A stretch of 64,000 nt of DNA from Rhodopseudomonas telluris (GCF_042432815.1 NZ_JBHLWM010000005.1:124001-188000), one strand, 5' to 3'; positions 26,283 through 36,281 are shown, counted from the first letter of the stretch. The notes: generated by a model from the letters alone, not told the origin. Made by a program: numbers and translations.

Positions 26283-29200
26283 TTACAAGGTGACGACGCG
26301 GTCGCAGGCGCGGCCGGCGCCGACCACGGCGGAGAGCTGCGCCACTCGCAGATGCAGGCTCCGCTGCGCCGCGCCGAAATCGGCCAGTTCGTCGGCCGCG
26401 GCATAGAGCGCCTGCGGCGCACTGCAGGCGATGGTGCGCACCACCGCGCCGCCCGACAGGATCTGCAGCGTGTACGCCTCGGCGTCCTCGCCGAGCGGCA
26501 CCTCGCCGTCCCAGCTGTCCGCGTCGATGCGGCTGCGGCGGATCCAGCTGATCGCTACGCCATCAGCGCGGCGGCGCGCGGCGAGATGCACCGGCGCCAA
26601 CGGCCGCAGCGCCGCCGGCCCCGGCGTCACCGACAGCGCCACCGCGCTCGGATCGTCGTGGCTGCGCCCGGCCGCGACCACGCGCAGCAGCCTGGGCCGG
26701 CCCAGCGCGTCGCGCCCACGCGCCAGCGGCACCAGGTTGCGATCGAGCAGCACGAACGGCGCGCCGGCCGGCAGCGGATCGCGCATCGCCTGTTCGCTGC
26801 CGGCCTGGCCGCGCAGCAGCCGCGACAGCACGTAAGTGTTTCCGTCGACCAGCTCGGCATTGGCAAATTGCAGGATCTCCCATTCGCCCTCGGCGTTCTG
26901 CACGGCCGCCGCATTGCCGCCGGCGAGCACGCGCGCGTCGGGCAGCGACGACAGCGCGCCGCCATACAGCCTAACCCGGACGCGGTTGCCGCGGTCCCAC
27001 AGCGCCAGCGGTCCGCGCGGCAGCGGATCCAGCGTCTGGCCGACGATCGCCCGCACCGCGGCGCTCGCCAGCGGCTGATAGCTCGCGCCGTCGGCGGAGG
27101 CGTAGATCAGCTCGGCGCCGGGCCACGGATTGGCGAACACCGCCAGCCGCGTCAGCACGTCCGCAACCTGCGCGTCGATCACCGGCAGATCCAGCGCCAC
27201 GACATGCGCCGGCCCGAGCGCCGCCGGCATCTGCGGCGCCATCCGGCGCGGCGCGCGCTGCGGCAGTGCGAACACTTCCGGATCGATGCTGCGCGCCTTG
27301 ATCTGCCGCGCCTGCGTGTCGACGATCTCGCCGATCTCGAACAGCCGCCGCCGTCCGTTCAGCATCACGCCGACGACGTCGCCCGGCGCCAGCCGCAGAT
27401 GCCGCGGGCCGAGCGCGAAGGTCGCGGTCTCCCGCGCCGCCCACAAATCCTGCAGGAAGATCTCGGCGCGCCGCGCCGCCGCCGCCTCGTTGGTGATCAC
27501 GGCGAGGTCGCTGTGCACGATCCGCGCGGCGCCGCCGACCAGCCGGCGCGACGCGGCCGCGGCGCGGCGATAATCGGCCAGCGCATCGGAGAAGCCGAAC
27601 GCGATCTCGTGCGGCAGCTCGGTCTCCTGCGCGCGCGTCAGCCGCGACGGCGCGCCCTTGTCGGGCAGCACCAGATCGTCCTCGGTGAATTCCGCCACCG
27701 GCACGCCGCCGCGCTGCACGAAGCGCAGCACGCCTTCGGCGGCCGCGGCGTCGAACGCATAGGCCATCGCCAGCGGCTCGATCATCGCCCGCGGCGTCAT
27801 CGGCCGATCGACCACATAGCCGTCGCAAGCGTCGCGCAGCGCGCTGCTATCCACGCCGCCGACGCCGCTGTCGGCGAGCAGCCGCGCCACCAGCGCGTCG
27901 AGCGGCGCGCCGCCGAGCCGGCCGGTCAGCCAGTGCCCGGTCTGCCAGTTCGGCGCGTCGCTCCAGATGTCCTCGGCGCCGGGAAACACCGGATAGGGCC
28001 GCGCGTCCCAGGTCCACAAATGGATCGCCGACGGATCGATCATCCGCCCGCCATACAGCGGCGACAGCGGATTGTGGGCATCGCTCGCGCCGAAGGCCGG
28101 ATCGAACGCGGTGATGATCGCCTCGAGATAGCGCCGCTGGATCAGATCATCGCGATCGCCGCTGGAGAAATACGGCGCAAAGTTCTCGCTGGATTTCGGA
28201 TCGGGAAACACGCTCGGCTGGTTGGCGCCCTTGTCCACCGCCGGGCAACCGACCTCGGTCAGCCACACCGGCTTGCTCATCGGCACCCACGCCGTCGGCG
28301 TCGCCAGCTCCGCGCCGCCGATCCGCTCGTGGTGCGGCTGCGCCCAGAAGCTGCCGATATCCTTGACGCGGAACGTCCACGGCTTGCCGAGCCCGTCGGT
28401 GATCGGCACACGGCTCTGGGCCGCGCGGGCGCCGTCGTCCGGGTAGTACCAGTCGAACGCCTCGCCGGCGGTGACGTTGTGCGCGAGATAGTCACGGTCG
28501 TAGGTCGAGTCGGCGCTCGCGGCATCGAGATGTCCCGCATCGTCGCGCCAGTCGGCGAGTGGCGCATAGTAATCGATGCCGACCGCGCCGATCGCCGGCG
28601 ACGCCCACAGGGGATCGAGCGGAAACCGCACCTCCGCCGCATCCGCCGTCACCACGTCGGCGCCGTACTCGGTCCAGTCCGCGCCGTAGGTCACCAGCGT
28701 GCCGCCGCCGACGATCGCCTTGACGTCGGTCGCCAGCGCGACGAGCTGCTGCACGGCCGGATACACGCCCGGCCCCGAACGGACCCGCGTCAGCCCGCGC
28801 AGCTCCGAGCCGATCAGGAACGCATCGACGCCGCCCGCATCGGCACACAGCCGCGCGTAGTGCAGGATCATCCGCCGATAGTTCCAGTCGCCGCCCGCGA
28901 AGAAGCTCGCCACCTGTGCGGCCGCGCCCGCTGCGCCCTGCGGCGAGCCGGGCCGGCCCGGCGCCGGATCACAGGTGATACGGCCGCGCCAGGGATAAGG
29001 CGGCTGCGGCGCGGCGCCGGTCCACGGGTTCGGCAGCGCGTTGCCAGCCGGCACGTCCATCATCACGAACGGATAGAACGTCACCTTGAGGCCGCGGCCT
29101 TTCAGCTCGCGGATCAGATGCGTCACGCTGTCGTCGGACGGCGTGCCGCCGAACGCCGGGCGGCCATTGACCTGCGACACCAGCCAGGCATCCTCGCGGC

Positions 29201-30134
29201 TCGCGCCGGCGACCGACCAGGTCGTCAGGTCGAGCCATTTGTCGCGGCTCTCGACGCCCGGCCGCACGCTGCACGCGCCGGCGCGCAGATCGGTGCCGAA
29301 CCATGCCACCACCACCGCGACGCGCTCGAGCCGCGGACAGACGCCCTGCAGATCGTCGAGCGCGGCGACGACGTCGGACGGCGCCTGCGCGACATGGCGG
29401 TTCTCCGGCTTCGACGTCCCCTTGTCGATGATCTGCACCAGCGTCGAGGGCTCGTAGCCGAACTCGGTGGTGCCGGGGATCAGCGTCACCGCGCGCACCA
29501 TCTGTTCGAGCAGGCCGATCGGTCGCACGATCTCGAACGACAATTGCGGAATCCGGTTGCCGAAATCGGCCAGCGGCAGCCGCTCGAACACCACATAAGC
29601 GAGGCCCCGACAGGCCGGCGCGTTGCCGGCGCCCTCCTTGGCGACGATCAGCCCGTCCGGCGGCTGATCCTCGCCGCCGTGATAGACGCGCAGATTGAGC
29701 CCGGCCTGATCGAGCGGCTTGCCGTCCGCCCAGATCCGCGCGACCCGGCCGATCGGCCCTTCGCACAGGCCGACCGCGAAATTGGCGAAGTACGTGTAGG
29801 TCGTGGTGGTCGTGGTCGGGCCGCCGAACCCCTTGCCGCCGCCGGCCGAGCTCTCCTCGGTGGTGATCACTTCCTCAAGCTGCGTCGCCCAGATCACCTG
29901 CCCGGCAAGACGCGCCCGGCCATAGACGCGCGGGATCGGCGCGCCTTCGGTCGAGGCCATCACGTCGAGATCGGCGAGCCGCGGCCCTTCGACCTTGCGG
30001 GCGCCACCGCCGAACAGCGACTGATCGAGCGCATTGCCGACCAGCGCGCCGGCGATCCGCCCGGCAATCGCCCCGACCGGCCCGAACAGCGAGCCGACCG
30101 CAGCGCCGGCGACGGAGAGAACGAGAGCGGCCAT
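26283..30134 (-). CDS. GTA gp15: baseplate/host-specificity protein with TIM-barrel-like domain
   Basis: 1283 residues, the longest gene in the cluster. The N-terminus is a hydrophobic Gly/Ala segment (LVLSVAGAAVGSLFGPVGAI) followed by GAPIPRVYGRARLAGQVIWA. Around residues 370-700 lies a glycosidase-like TIM barrel (WNYRRMILHYARLCADAGGVDAFLIGSELRGLT region; VWLTEVGCPAVDKG), as in the GTA TIM-barrel-like family, then a phage-tail_3-type module (DDLVLPDKGAPSRLTRAQET). It forms the central tail tip/baseplate hub. Length and order after gp14 agree with RcGTA orfg15. Confidence 0.92.
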   Translation of the reverse strand: MAALVLSVAGAAVGSLFGPVGAIAGRIAGALVGNALDQSLFGGGARKVEGPRLADLDVMASTEGAPIPRVYGRARLAGQVIWATQLEEVITTEESSAGGGKGFGGPTTTTTTYTYFANFAVGLCEGPIGRVARIWADGKPLDQAGLNLRVYHGGEDQPPDGLIVAKEGAGNAPACRGLAYVVFERLPLADFGNRIPQLSFEIVRPIGLLEQMVRAVTLIPGTTEFGYEPSTLVQIIDKGTSKPENRHVAQAPSDVVAALDDLQGVCPRLERVAVVVAWFGTDLRAGACSVRPGVESRDKWLDLTTWSVAGASREDAWLVSQVNGRPAFGGTPSDDSVTHLIRELKGRGLKVTFYPFVMMDVPAGNALPNPWTGAAPQPPYPWRGRITCDPAPGRPGSPQGAAGAAAQVASFFAGGDWNYRRMILHYARLCADAGGVDAFLIGSELRGLTRVRSGPGVYPAVQQLVALATDVKAIVGGGTLVTYGADWTEYGADVVTADAAEVRFPLDPLWASPAIGAVGIDYYAPLADWRDDAGHLDAASADSTYDRDYLAHNVTAGEAFDWYYPDDGARAAQSRVPITDGLGKPWTFRVKDIGSFWAQPHHERIGGAELATPTAWVPMSKPVWLTEVGCPAVDKGANQPSVFPDPKSSENFAPYFSSGDRDDLIQRRYLEAIITAFDPAFGASDAHNPLSPLYGGRMIDPSAIHLWTWDARPYPVFPGAEDIWSDAPNWQTGHWLTGRLGGAPLDALVARLLADSGVGGVDSSALRDACDGYVVDRPMTPRAMIEPLAMAYAFDAAAAEGVLRFVQRGGVPVAEFTEDDLVLPDKGAPSRLTRAQETELPHEIAFGFSDALADYRRAAAASRRLVGGAARIVHSDLAVITNEAAAARRAEIFLQDLWAARETATFALGPRHLRLAPGDVVGVMLNGRRRLFEIGEIVDTQARQIKARSIDPEVFALPQRAPRRMAPQMPAALGPAHVVALDLPVIDAQVADVLTRLAVFANPWPGAELIYASADGASYQPLASAAVRAIVGQTLDPLPRGPLALWDRGNRVRVRLYGGALSSLPDARVLAGGNAAAVQNAEGEWEILQFANAELVDGNTYVLSRLLRGQAGSEQAMRDPLPAGAPFVLLDRNLVPLARGRDALGRPRLLRVVAAGRSHDDPSAVALSVTPGPAALRPLAPVHLAARRRADGVAISWIRRSRIDADSWDGEVPLGEDAEAYTLQILSGGAVVRTIACSAPQALYAAADELADFGAAQRSLHLRVAQLSAVVGAGRACDRVVTL

Positions 30135-30300
30135 GGGGATCAGCCATAAGTAGGAGGGAAGGAGCCGTTAGCAGCAAAACGGCCCGTGCGACGGCGCCAC
30201 CGGCGCCGGGGTGAGACGGATTGCTTAGTCCCGCCGCATTGACGGCGATCGCGGTATTTGCATCGTAGGTTCGTCGCGGCGGGGGCTGTTACGGGATCGG

Positions 30301-30792
30301 ATGATGCAGGAATTGCTGGCGAGTGCTGGAGCCGCGATCGCGGCGTGGTTTGCCGTGTACTTCATCGGCAAGCCGGTGGTCGCCTTGCAGCAGCAACGCA
30401 TCGCCGCGCTGCAGACGGCCGAGCGCTACTACGCGGTTGACATCAGCGACAGCGAGGCCGAGCGCGACGCCGCCGCCAAGGCACTGTTCGAAGCCGGCGT
30501 GGCGCTGCGCGCCTATCACCGCGGCTGGTCGACCGCGGTGCGGATGTGGAGCTGGGCCTGGGGCTACGATCTCGACCTCGCCACGCAGTGCCTGTTCGGC
30601 CTCGCCGAAGGCGCGCGCAGCGACAAGCCGGCGTTCCCGGACGCGCGCCGCAACACGCTGAACGCGCTGTACATCGCCCTCGCCGCCCACAAGCATCTGC
30701 CGCGCGAAACCGTCGACGCCATCCGGCGCATGATCGCCCAGAGCCAGGCCGCCAGCCACGACACCGCCCCCGCGAGCGGCGCGCCGTCGTAG
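30301..30792 (+). CDS. Hypothetical membrane-anchored protein inserted between gp14 and gp15
   Basis: 163 residues on the strand opposite the GTA genes. One N-terminal hydrophobic helix (SAGAAIAAWFAVYFIGKPVVA) precedes a charged helical domain (QQQRIAALQTAERYYAVDISDSEAERD). I do not recognise the family. Codon use and GC look host-like, which supports a real gene. The tandem ATGs at 30301/30304 leave the exact start open. Confidence 0.55.
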   Translation: MMQELLASAGAAIAAWFAVYFIGKPVVALQQQRIAALQTAERYYAVDISDSEAERDAAAKALFEAGVALRAYHRGWSTAVRMWSWAWGYDLDLATQCLFGLAEGARSDKPAFPDARRNTLNALYIALAAHKHLPRETVDAIRRMIAQSQAASHDTAPASGAPS

Positions 30793-30891
30793 CGTCGCTC
30801 GCGACTCCTTCGCTCCGCCCTTGCTGGGACAGGCCGGAGTGAGCGGCCAGCCTCTCCACGCCACGCGCGCCTGCTGATCAGCAACACGCCC

Positions 30892-31335
30892 TCACCCGCT
30901 CACGCCCGGAAACGCGAACGCATAGGCCAGCCGTCGCCGCCACCACGGCGCGATCGCGACCTCGCACACCGCCGCGCCGTCATGGGCGTGGATCATCGTG
31001 CTGGCCGAACTCGCGATCGCGGCATGTTTGGCGACGCAGCTATCAGTCCAGCGGAACAGCAGCACGTCGCCGGCGCCGAACGCATCGCGGCCGATCGGCA
31101 CGAGATGGCGCAGCGCCGCTGCGGCGAGCGCCTCCTCGCCGCGCGCTTCGGCCCAATCCGGCGCGTAAGGCGGCGGAGCTTCGGGCTCGTCGCCGACGCA
31201 GCCGCGCCAGACGCCGCGCACCAGCCCGAGGCAATCGCAGCCGACGCCTTTCACCGACGCCTGGTGCCGATAGCGCGTGCCGATCCAGCTCCGCGCCTCG
31301 GCGACCAGCGCGTCGCGCGTGATCACTTTGCTCAT
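30892..31335 (-). CDS. GTA gp14: NlpC/P60-family tail peptidase
   Basis: 147 residues. It has the catalytic Cys35 in GCDCLGLVRG and the catalytic His104 in AKHAAIA, with the typical N-terminal helix (DALVAEARSWIGTRYRHQ) and FGAGDVLLFRW. The family cleaves peptidoglycan stem peptides during DNA entry. It sits between gp13 and gp15 as in RcGTA. Confidence 0.92.
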   Translation of the reverse strand: MSKVITRDALVAEARSWIGTRYRHQASVKGVGCDCLGLVRGVWRGCVGDEPEAPPPYAPDWAEARGEEALAAAALRHLVPIGRDAFGAGDVLLFRWTDSCVAKHAAIASSASTMIHAHDGAAVCEVAIAPWWRRRLAYAFAFPGVSG

Positions 31336-31369
31336 CTGAATTCGTCCGATTGGAGAGAAGCGAAGGCCG

Positions 31370-32284
31370 CTAGCCCTTGAGCGCCCCGGTCAACGAGCCG
31401 CCGCCATGGCCCGGCGTGCCGGGCACCGGATAGCTGACCACGAAGTCGTTGCCGGGGATCTGCGGGAAGCCGCGAAAATTGGCGGCGTTGCCGAAGCGGT
31501 CGCGGCAGGTCGCGAAGCGCTTGTCGCAGCCCGCCGTGAGGATGAAGGCATCGCCCGGCGCGATCGGATCGGCCGTCGCCTGCCACAGCGACAACCGAAC
31601 TTGCCCGGCGACGACGCGGTGCTGCTTGATCTCGATCGCCGCGCCCGCATTGGCGCCGCTGCTCCAGCTCAGCCGCCCGCCGGTGAACAGCCCCGCCGCG
31701 AAGCCGTCGAGGCCGGCCACCGCGAGCGTCGACACGCCGAACGTCGCCGCGACGCTGCCGGCGCCGCGCCACGCCGCACTGCCGAGATCGACCCGGCAGC
31801 GGCCGTCGCCGAGATCGGCGCCGCAGGCCGCGGTGTAGAGCCGTCCGCTCTCCTGCGACAGCAGATCGGCGAGCCCGCGCAGCTCGGCGGTGAACGCCCG
31901 CCCCTCGCGCCGCACCTCGCCCAGCGTGCCGCGCGCGGTCAACAGGCGCAGCGACGGCGCGCTCCAATCCACCAGCCAGCTCTCGATCGCCGCCGCATCG
32001 TAGCGTCCCGCCGCGAGATCAGCCTCGCTGAGCAGATCATCCGCCAGCGCCCCCGAAATCTCCGCGCCATCAACCGACAGATCAAACCGCTGCGCCGCCT
32101 CCGACGCCGCAAAGCCGGTGCCGGCGCGGCAGGCGATCCCCTCGATGATCAGGTCGCGATCATGATCGGTGAAGCCGAGCACCGCGCCATCGCGCCGCCG
32201 CAAAATCCAACACTGCGCGAGCGTGGTGACGCCGGAGTCGAGCCTGGCTTGCAGAGACGCGGGGACGGAGCGCATGGGAGACAT
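31370..32284 (-). CDS. GTA gp13: DUF2163 tail-tip protein
   Basis: 304 residues. It matches the DUF2163/phage BR0599-like pattern: QCWILRRRDGAVLGFTDHDRD near the N-terminus, LRGLADLLSQESGRLYTAAC in the middle and, in the C-terminal part, the cysteine-bearing GCDKRFATCRDRFGNAANFRG, a hallmark implicated in Fe-S binding in the related R. capsulatus protein. An ATG three codons downstream (32275) is an alternative start. The neighbouring upstream gp12 has been separated from it by a 5.5-kb insertion. Confidence 0.92.
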   Translation of the reverse strand: MSPMRSVPASLQARLDSGVTTLAQCWILRRRDGAVLGFTDHDRDLIIEGIACRAGTGFAASEAAQRFDLSVDGAEISGALADDLLSEADLAAGRYDAAAIESWLVDWSAPSLRLLTARGTLGEVRREGRAFTAELRGLADLLSQESGRLYTAACGADLGDGRCRVDLGSAAWRGAGSVAATFGVSTLAVAGLDGFAAGLFTGGRLSWSSGANAGAAIEIKQHRVVAGQVRLSLWQATADPIAPGDAFILTAGCDKRFATCRDRFGNAANFRGFPQIPGNDFVVSYPVPGTPGHGGGSLTGALKG

Positions 32285-32596
32285 CCTTCTTCGTCCGTCC
32301 CTCGAGCGGACGGATATCGATCACATGATCAGCCGGTGCATCCACAACGATGCGCGCTCACGCGCATGACGAGAGCCGGCCGGGCTGACTGTGCGATCGT
32401 CGTCAGGGAACCGCGCCCCCCGATCCGGCCGCCAGGCTGAAGAGGCGATCAGTCTCGAAAATGACGACATCAGAGGACCATCGCATCGTCGCAACGCCCG
32501 CAAGGAGAAGCGTGTTTCCTTTCACGCGCGACTGGTTGCCACGTGCGGCAGCCGCTTTACATAGCGATGCATCACCCCTTCAATTGCGGGCCTTCC
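32285..32596 (+). other. Intergenic left end of the cargo insertion
   Basis: 312 bases between gp13 and the YeeE/YedE gene, on the side where the backbone changes from minus-strand GTA genes to plus-strand cargo. It should hold the promoter of the transporter. I see no tRNA, inverted terminal repeat or direct repeat matching the other end near 37740-37766. Confidence 0.45.
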
Positions 32597-33838
32597 ATGA
32601 CCGACCTCTCCGTCGACGCACGACTTCTCGCCTCGGATCGCACCAGCGGCTCCGGGCGCGACTCCATCAACCCGACGGTGGTCGCGATCGGCCTCGCGGC
32701 GCTTGCGGCTGGCGCGCTCGGCTTGGGCGCCGTTTACGGCTGGCGCCAGGGCGCGCTGTTCGTGCTCGGCAGTGGTCTTGGCCTCGTGCTGTATCACGCG
32801 CTGTTCGGCTTCACCTCGGCGTGGCGCGTGTTCATCGCGGATGGGCGCGGCGCAGGCCTGCGGGCGCAAATGCTGATGCTCGCCGTCGCCGTCATTCTGT
32901 TCTTTCCCGCCCTCGGGGAAGGCTCCGTGTTCGGCCAGGCGGTTCGCGGCGAGTACGGCGCGGTCGGCGTTTCCGTCCTTGTCGGCGCGTTCCTGTTCGG
33001 CATCGGCATGCAGCTCGGCGGCGGCTGCGCATCGGGCACGCTCTACACCGCCGGCGGCGGCAACACCCGCATGTTCGTAACCTTGTCGGCTTTCATCATC
33101 GGCTCGACGGTCGGCGCGCTGCATTTGCCGTGGTGGTCGGCGCAGCCGAACATCGGCCCCGTCTCGCTCATCGCCAGCCTCGGCTGGGCGCCCGCGCTGG
33201 CGATCAGCCTCGTGGTCTTCGCCGCAATCGCGCTGCTCACTCGCTTTGTCGAAAAGAAGAAGCACGGAACGCTGCTGAACGGCGCCGAGCCGACGCACCA
33301 TGGCTGGCGCCGGCTGCTCCAAGGCCCCTGGCCGCTGCTGGCCGGCGCCGTTGCGCTCGCCCTCGGCAACTTCGCAACGCTGTATCTCGCCGGCCGCCCC
33401 TGGGGCGTGACCTCCGCGTTCGCACTGTGGGGATCGAAGCTGGTCGCGCTGACCGGAGCCGACGTCGCGTCCTGGGGCTACTGGCAGGTGCCCGCGCGAG
33501 CCGCGTCGCTGCAGCAAAGCGTGTTCGCCGACATCACCTCGGTGATGGATTTCGGTATCATCCTCGGCGCCATGATCGCGGCCGGCTTGGCCGGCAAGTT
33601 CTCCCCGAGCTGGCGCATCCCCGCCCGCTCGCTGATCGCCGCAATCATCGGCGGCCTCCTGCTCGGCTATGGCGCGCGCCTGGCCTACGGCTGCAACATC
33701 GGCGCCTACTTCAGCGGCATCGCCTCCGGCAGTCTGCACGGTTGGGTGTGGCTCGTCGCCGCCTTCACCGGCAGCATTCTCGGCACGCGGCTGCGGCCGG
33801 TGTTCGGGCTGTCGGTGGAGAGAAGTGGACGGGCGTAG
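32597..33838 (+). CDS. YeeE/YedE-family (thiosulfate/sulfur-compound) transporter
   Basis: 413 residues with about 10 membrane helices. Two symmetric family motifs carry the conserved cysteines: GGGCASGTLYTAGGG in the first half and YGCNIGAYFSGIASGSLHGW in the second. TsuA, the structurally known member, carries thiosulfate through cysteine relays, so sulphur-compound uptake is likely. ATGs at 32543 and 32567 are alternative starts; 32597 places the first helix at a normal distance. It is unrelated to GTA function and forms the left part of the inserted segment. Confidence 0.85.
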   Translation: MTDLSVDARLLASDRTSGSGRDSINPTVVAIGLAALAAGALGLGAVYGWRQGALFVLGSGLGLVLYHALFGFTSAWRVFIADGRGAGLRAQMLMLAVAVILFFPALGEGSVFGQAVRGEYGAVGVSVLVGAFLFGIGMQLGGGCASGTLYTAGGGNTRMFVTLSAFIIGSTVGALHLPWWSAQPNIGPVSLIASLGWAPALAISLVVFAAIALLTRFVEKKKHGTLLNGAEPTHHGWRRLLQGPWPLLAGAVALALGNFATLYLAGRPWGVTSAFALWGSKLVALTGADVASWGYWQVPARAASLQQSVFADITSVMDFGIILGAMIAAGLAGKFSPSWRIPARSLIAAIIGGLLLGYGARLAYGCNIGAYFSGIASGSLHGWVWLVAAFTGSILGTRLRPVFGLSVERSGRA

Positions 33839-34415
33839 GTTCGCGGGCGAGTGGGCGAACGATGTCCGCTCAACCGATCGGCGCGTACCCGACCCGTTCA
33901 TCGCCGACAGCATAAACTTGACGGTTCTACGGAGTTGATTACTTACTAATTTGCACTGCAGGATGAACATAGCCAATACCAACTTAGCTCCCCCATCGAA
34001 GCCGCGAACTCACCGCGCGGCGAAGGCTGGCCTTGACCTTGGAAGTTCATCTAGCATTGCGAAACCGGGAATTTGAATTGCCCGACCGAAAGCAAGGTAC
34101 GCGAGCAGCTCGGTCGGATCGAATTACATCTTTGCTGCCCGCACATTCTAGAATCATGAGCTCCCGGCGAGGTCTTTATTCCGGGCAAGATCGGTTCTAA
34201 ACTCTGACCATCACCTTCGACTACTTTGCTCCCGTTGGAGAATCACAAATCATCAGCTAGGCTAACTTTGTTATTGGCCTTGGATTTTCGCGAGGCAGTA
34301 GCGTACTCGGCATTACAAGACCGGGACGCCCCGATCTGGGCTTCAATAATTCCACGCACTCAAATATTACCTTTCGATTTCTCGAGGGATTAATATAATT
34401 AGCTCAGTTCCAACC
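33839..34415 (+). other. AT-rich intergenic region upstream of the Argonaute system
   Basis: 577 bases with clearly lower GC than the surrounding GTA genes and no open frame that looks coding. It ends in the promoter of the SIR2-APAZ gene. The composition step suggests that this marks the left border of the Argonaute island proper. I found no repeat or tRNA in it. Confidence 0.5.
34371..34399 (+). promoter_or_regulatory. Probable housekeeping promoter of the SIR2-APAZ/pAgo operon
   Basis: A perfect TATAAT lies at 34394-34399, 16 bases before the ATG; a weak -35-like TTTCGA lies 16 bases upstream of it. Transcription would begin about 10 bases before the start codon, and no Shine-Dalgarno sequence is present, so the mRNA would be nearly leaderless. 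Confidence 0.5.
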
Positions 34416-36281
34416 ATGTCCGCGGCACAGTTCGCAACCGTGTTCGCTCTAAGACCAAACCTAGTGGCATGGTTTCTAGGCGCCGGTGCGTCGGCGGCAT
34501 CGGGAATCCCGACCGGCTACGCCATGATCCGGGACTTCAAGGCTCAGATCTTTTGTCGCGAGAACAGCCTCTCGAAGCGGGAAATCGACACGGCTGATCC
34601 GGTTTGGATCGAAAGAATCGACGCGTTCTTTCGCCGGACACCGATCCTGCCGCTAGATGGCGATCCGACCGAATATGCAGCTGCCTTCGAAGCGGTCTAC
34701 CCGCAGCCTCGGCATCGCCGGCAATATATCGATGACGCGATTTCCAAAGGCACGCCCTGCTTCGGGCACAAGGTTCTCGGAAGCCTCATCGCCAGCGGAA
34801 AGGTCGATTGCGTTTTTACGACAAATTTCGACCCGCTGATTGAGGAGTCAGCTCTTTCGGCAAATGCCGTATTGCCCGTCACCGACCAAGTTCGTCCAAC
34901 GGTTGCTGCGATCGACTCTTCCGACCGAGCGATGCGTTGCCTGAACGAGTCCGACTGGCCATTAGTCGCAAAGCTCCATGGAGATTACCAGTCAATCGCC
35001 ATTAAGAATACGGGATCAGAGCTTGAGGAGCAGGATGTCCGAATGCGACGCGTGCTGGTGGAAGCCGGTAAGCGCTTCGGTATGGTGTTTGTCGGGTATA
35101 GTGGACGAGATGCCTCGATCATGGAGGCACTGAACTCCATACTCGCCGATCAATCGCCCTTTCCCAACGGCATATATTGGGTCACCTCCTCGGCCTCGCG
35201 GCTGCTACCGGCAGTCGCTGAGTTCCTAGAAAAGGCGCAGCTTGCAGGAGTCGACGTTGCAATCGTCGAGTGTGCGACTTTCGATGAGCTGTCCGCAGAC
35301 ATAATCAAAACGGTCGACCTGCCGACGATCTTGTTCGATCGGGTGATGCTCGGCCGCCCTGCGCCTCGGCTGGTGCCCGTGAAGCTACCTACCGCCGAAG
35401 CGCGGCCTTTCCCCGTGCTGCGCTATTCCGCTCTTCTCATTGAAACGATACCGCGCAAGGCCAGGCGAATGACGCTCGCTGCACCCACGACGTCAGCCGC
35501 CGTCAGGGAACTACTCAAGGAAAAGAACTGCAGGGCAACCGTCGCAGCGAACGGACGCGAGTTGGCAGTTTTCGGGAGAGACCAAGATGTGCTGGACGCG
35601 CTCGCACCACTCGGCGCGGGGCTCGGAGGAGAGGTCGCACTGGACCCCATCGCCGACAGCTGGGCGCTGGGAATTCTTTACGACGCTCTCGTAAGAGGGC
35701 TGGCGAGACGACGGCCGCTTATCCCCAGGTATAAACGTTCTGGACATTCGATCGTCGTTGCAGCGCCTCGCGATGAGGAAGATCCGGAGCGAACTCGCCG
35801 GAACGGGCAGGTGCTGAAGAAGCTGCGAGATGCCTATGGATGTGCTTTGACCGGGACCGTCCCCGGGCTCGGATTTCACTTCCAGGAAGGCGTTTTCTTG
35901 AAGTTGGACCAAGTCGGCGGACGCTGGTGGTGCGGCTTCGAGCCGTTTACCTTCGTGCAAGTTCCGAGGCCGAATCTTTCCCAAGGCGGCAATCCGGACG
36001 ATCCGAGCGCGATCGACCTTGATCCGATGGGCATCCGCTCGGATCGCGGGGGCGACCCTGCAGGTGATTGGCGTCGAGAACGGTGGGCGCAGCGCTACAA
36101 CAAGAATTGGGCGAGCATCATAGATGCTTGGGCTCAGCTTCTTGCCAATGAGGGCGGCGGCGATCGGCGTGCCTTCGGGCTCGAAAACGGAGCGGGAGTT
36201 GACGCGGTGTTCGAGGTTGCACCGGTCACCGGCTGGAGTCGACCGGGCCATCACCACGTCTATTTCGACAGGAGCAGGTGA
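34416..36281 (+). CDS. SIR2-APAZ protein (NADase effector of a short Argonaute system)
   Basis: 621 residues. Residues 1 to about 290 are a SIR2-like domain: NAD-binding GAGASAASGIPT (22-33), TTNFD with Asn137, LHGDY with His188, and GYSGRD (227-232). The C-terminal half (about 310-621) lacks other domains and has the size and position of an APAZ domain, which replaces the N-PAZ part of Argonaute. In characterised SPARSA systems this protein pairs with a short pAgo; guide-target binding triggers NAD+ degradation and cell death or dormancy. The gene overlaps the pAgo start by one base and lies between GTA gp13 and gp12. The SIR2 residues needed for catalysis appear intact. The APAZ call rests on context and length. 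Confidence 0.87.
   Translation: MSAAQFATVFALRPNLVAWFLGAGASAASGIPTGYAMIRDFKAQIFCRENSLSKREIDTADPVWIERIDAFFRRTPILPLDGDPTEYAAAFEAVYPQPRHRRQYIDDAISKGTPCFGHKVLGSLIASGKVDCVFTTNFDPLIEESALSANAVLPVTDQVRPTVAAIDSSDRAMRCLNESDWPLVAKLHGDYQSIAIKNTGSELEEQDVRMRRVLVEAGKRFGMVFVGYSGRDASIMEALNSILADQSPFPNGIYWVTSSASRLLPAVAEFLEKAQLAGVDVAIVECATFDELSADIIKTVDLPTILFDRVMLGRPAPRLVPVKLPTAEARPFPVLRYSALLIETIPRKARRMTLAAPTTSAAVRELLKEKNCRATVAANGRELAVFGRDQDVLDALAPLGAGLGGEVALDPIADSWALGILYDALVRGLARRRPLIPRYKRSGHSIVVAAPRDEEDPERTRRNGQVLKKLRDAYGCALTGTVPGLGFHFQEGVFLKLDQVGGRWWCGFEPFTFVQVPRPNLSQGGNPDDPSAIDLDPMGIRSDRGGDPAGDWRRERWAQRYNKNWASIIDAWAQLLANEGGGDRRAFGLENGAGVDAVFEVAPVTGWSRPGHHHVYFDRSR

Noticed and set aside
25728..30149. A 1473-codon open frame on the plus strand opposite gp15
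   Set aside because: It is a mirror of high-GC codon bias in gp15: Arg/Ala/Gly/His-rich with no domain, and gp15 on the other strand has clear motifs over its whole length.
33839..34415. Possible guide-RNA or small RNA gene upstream of the Argonaute operon
   Set aside because: No promoter-hairpin-terminator arrangement could be identified; only the TATAAT before the SIR2 gene is credible.
34416..36281. SIR2 gene as a stand-alone sirtuin deacetylase or Thoeris-type effector
   Set aside because: The long C-terminal region and immediate overlap with a MID-PIWI gene fit SIR2-APAZ/short pAgo; no TIR gene is nearby and zinc-binding cysteine pairs of deacetylases are absent.
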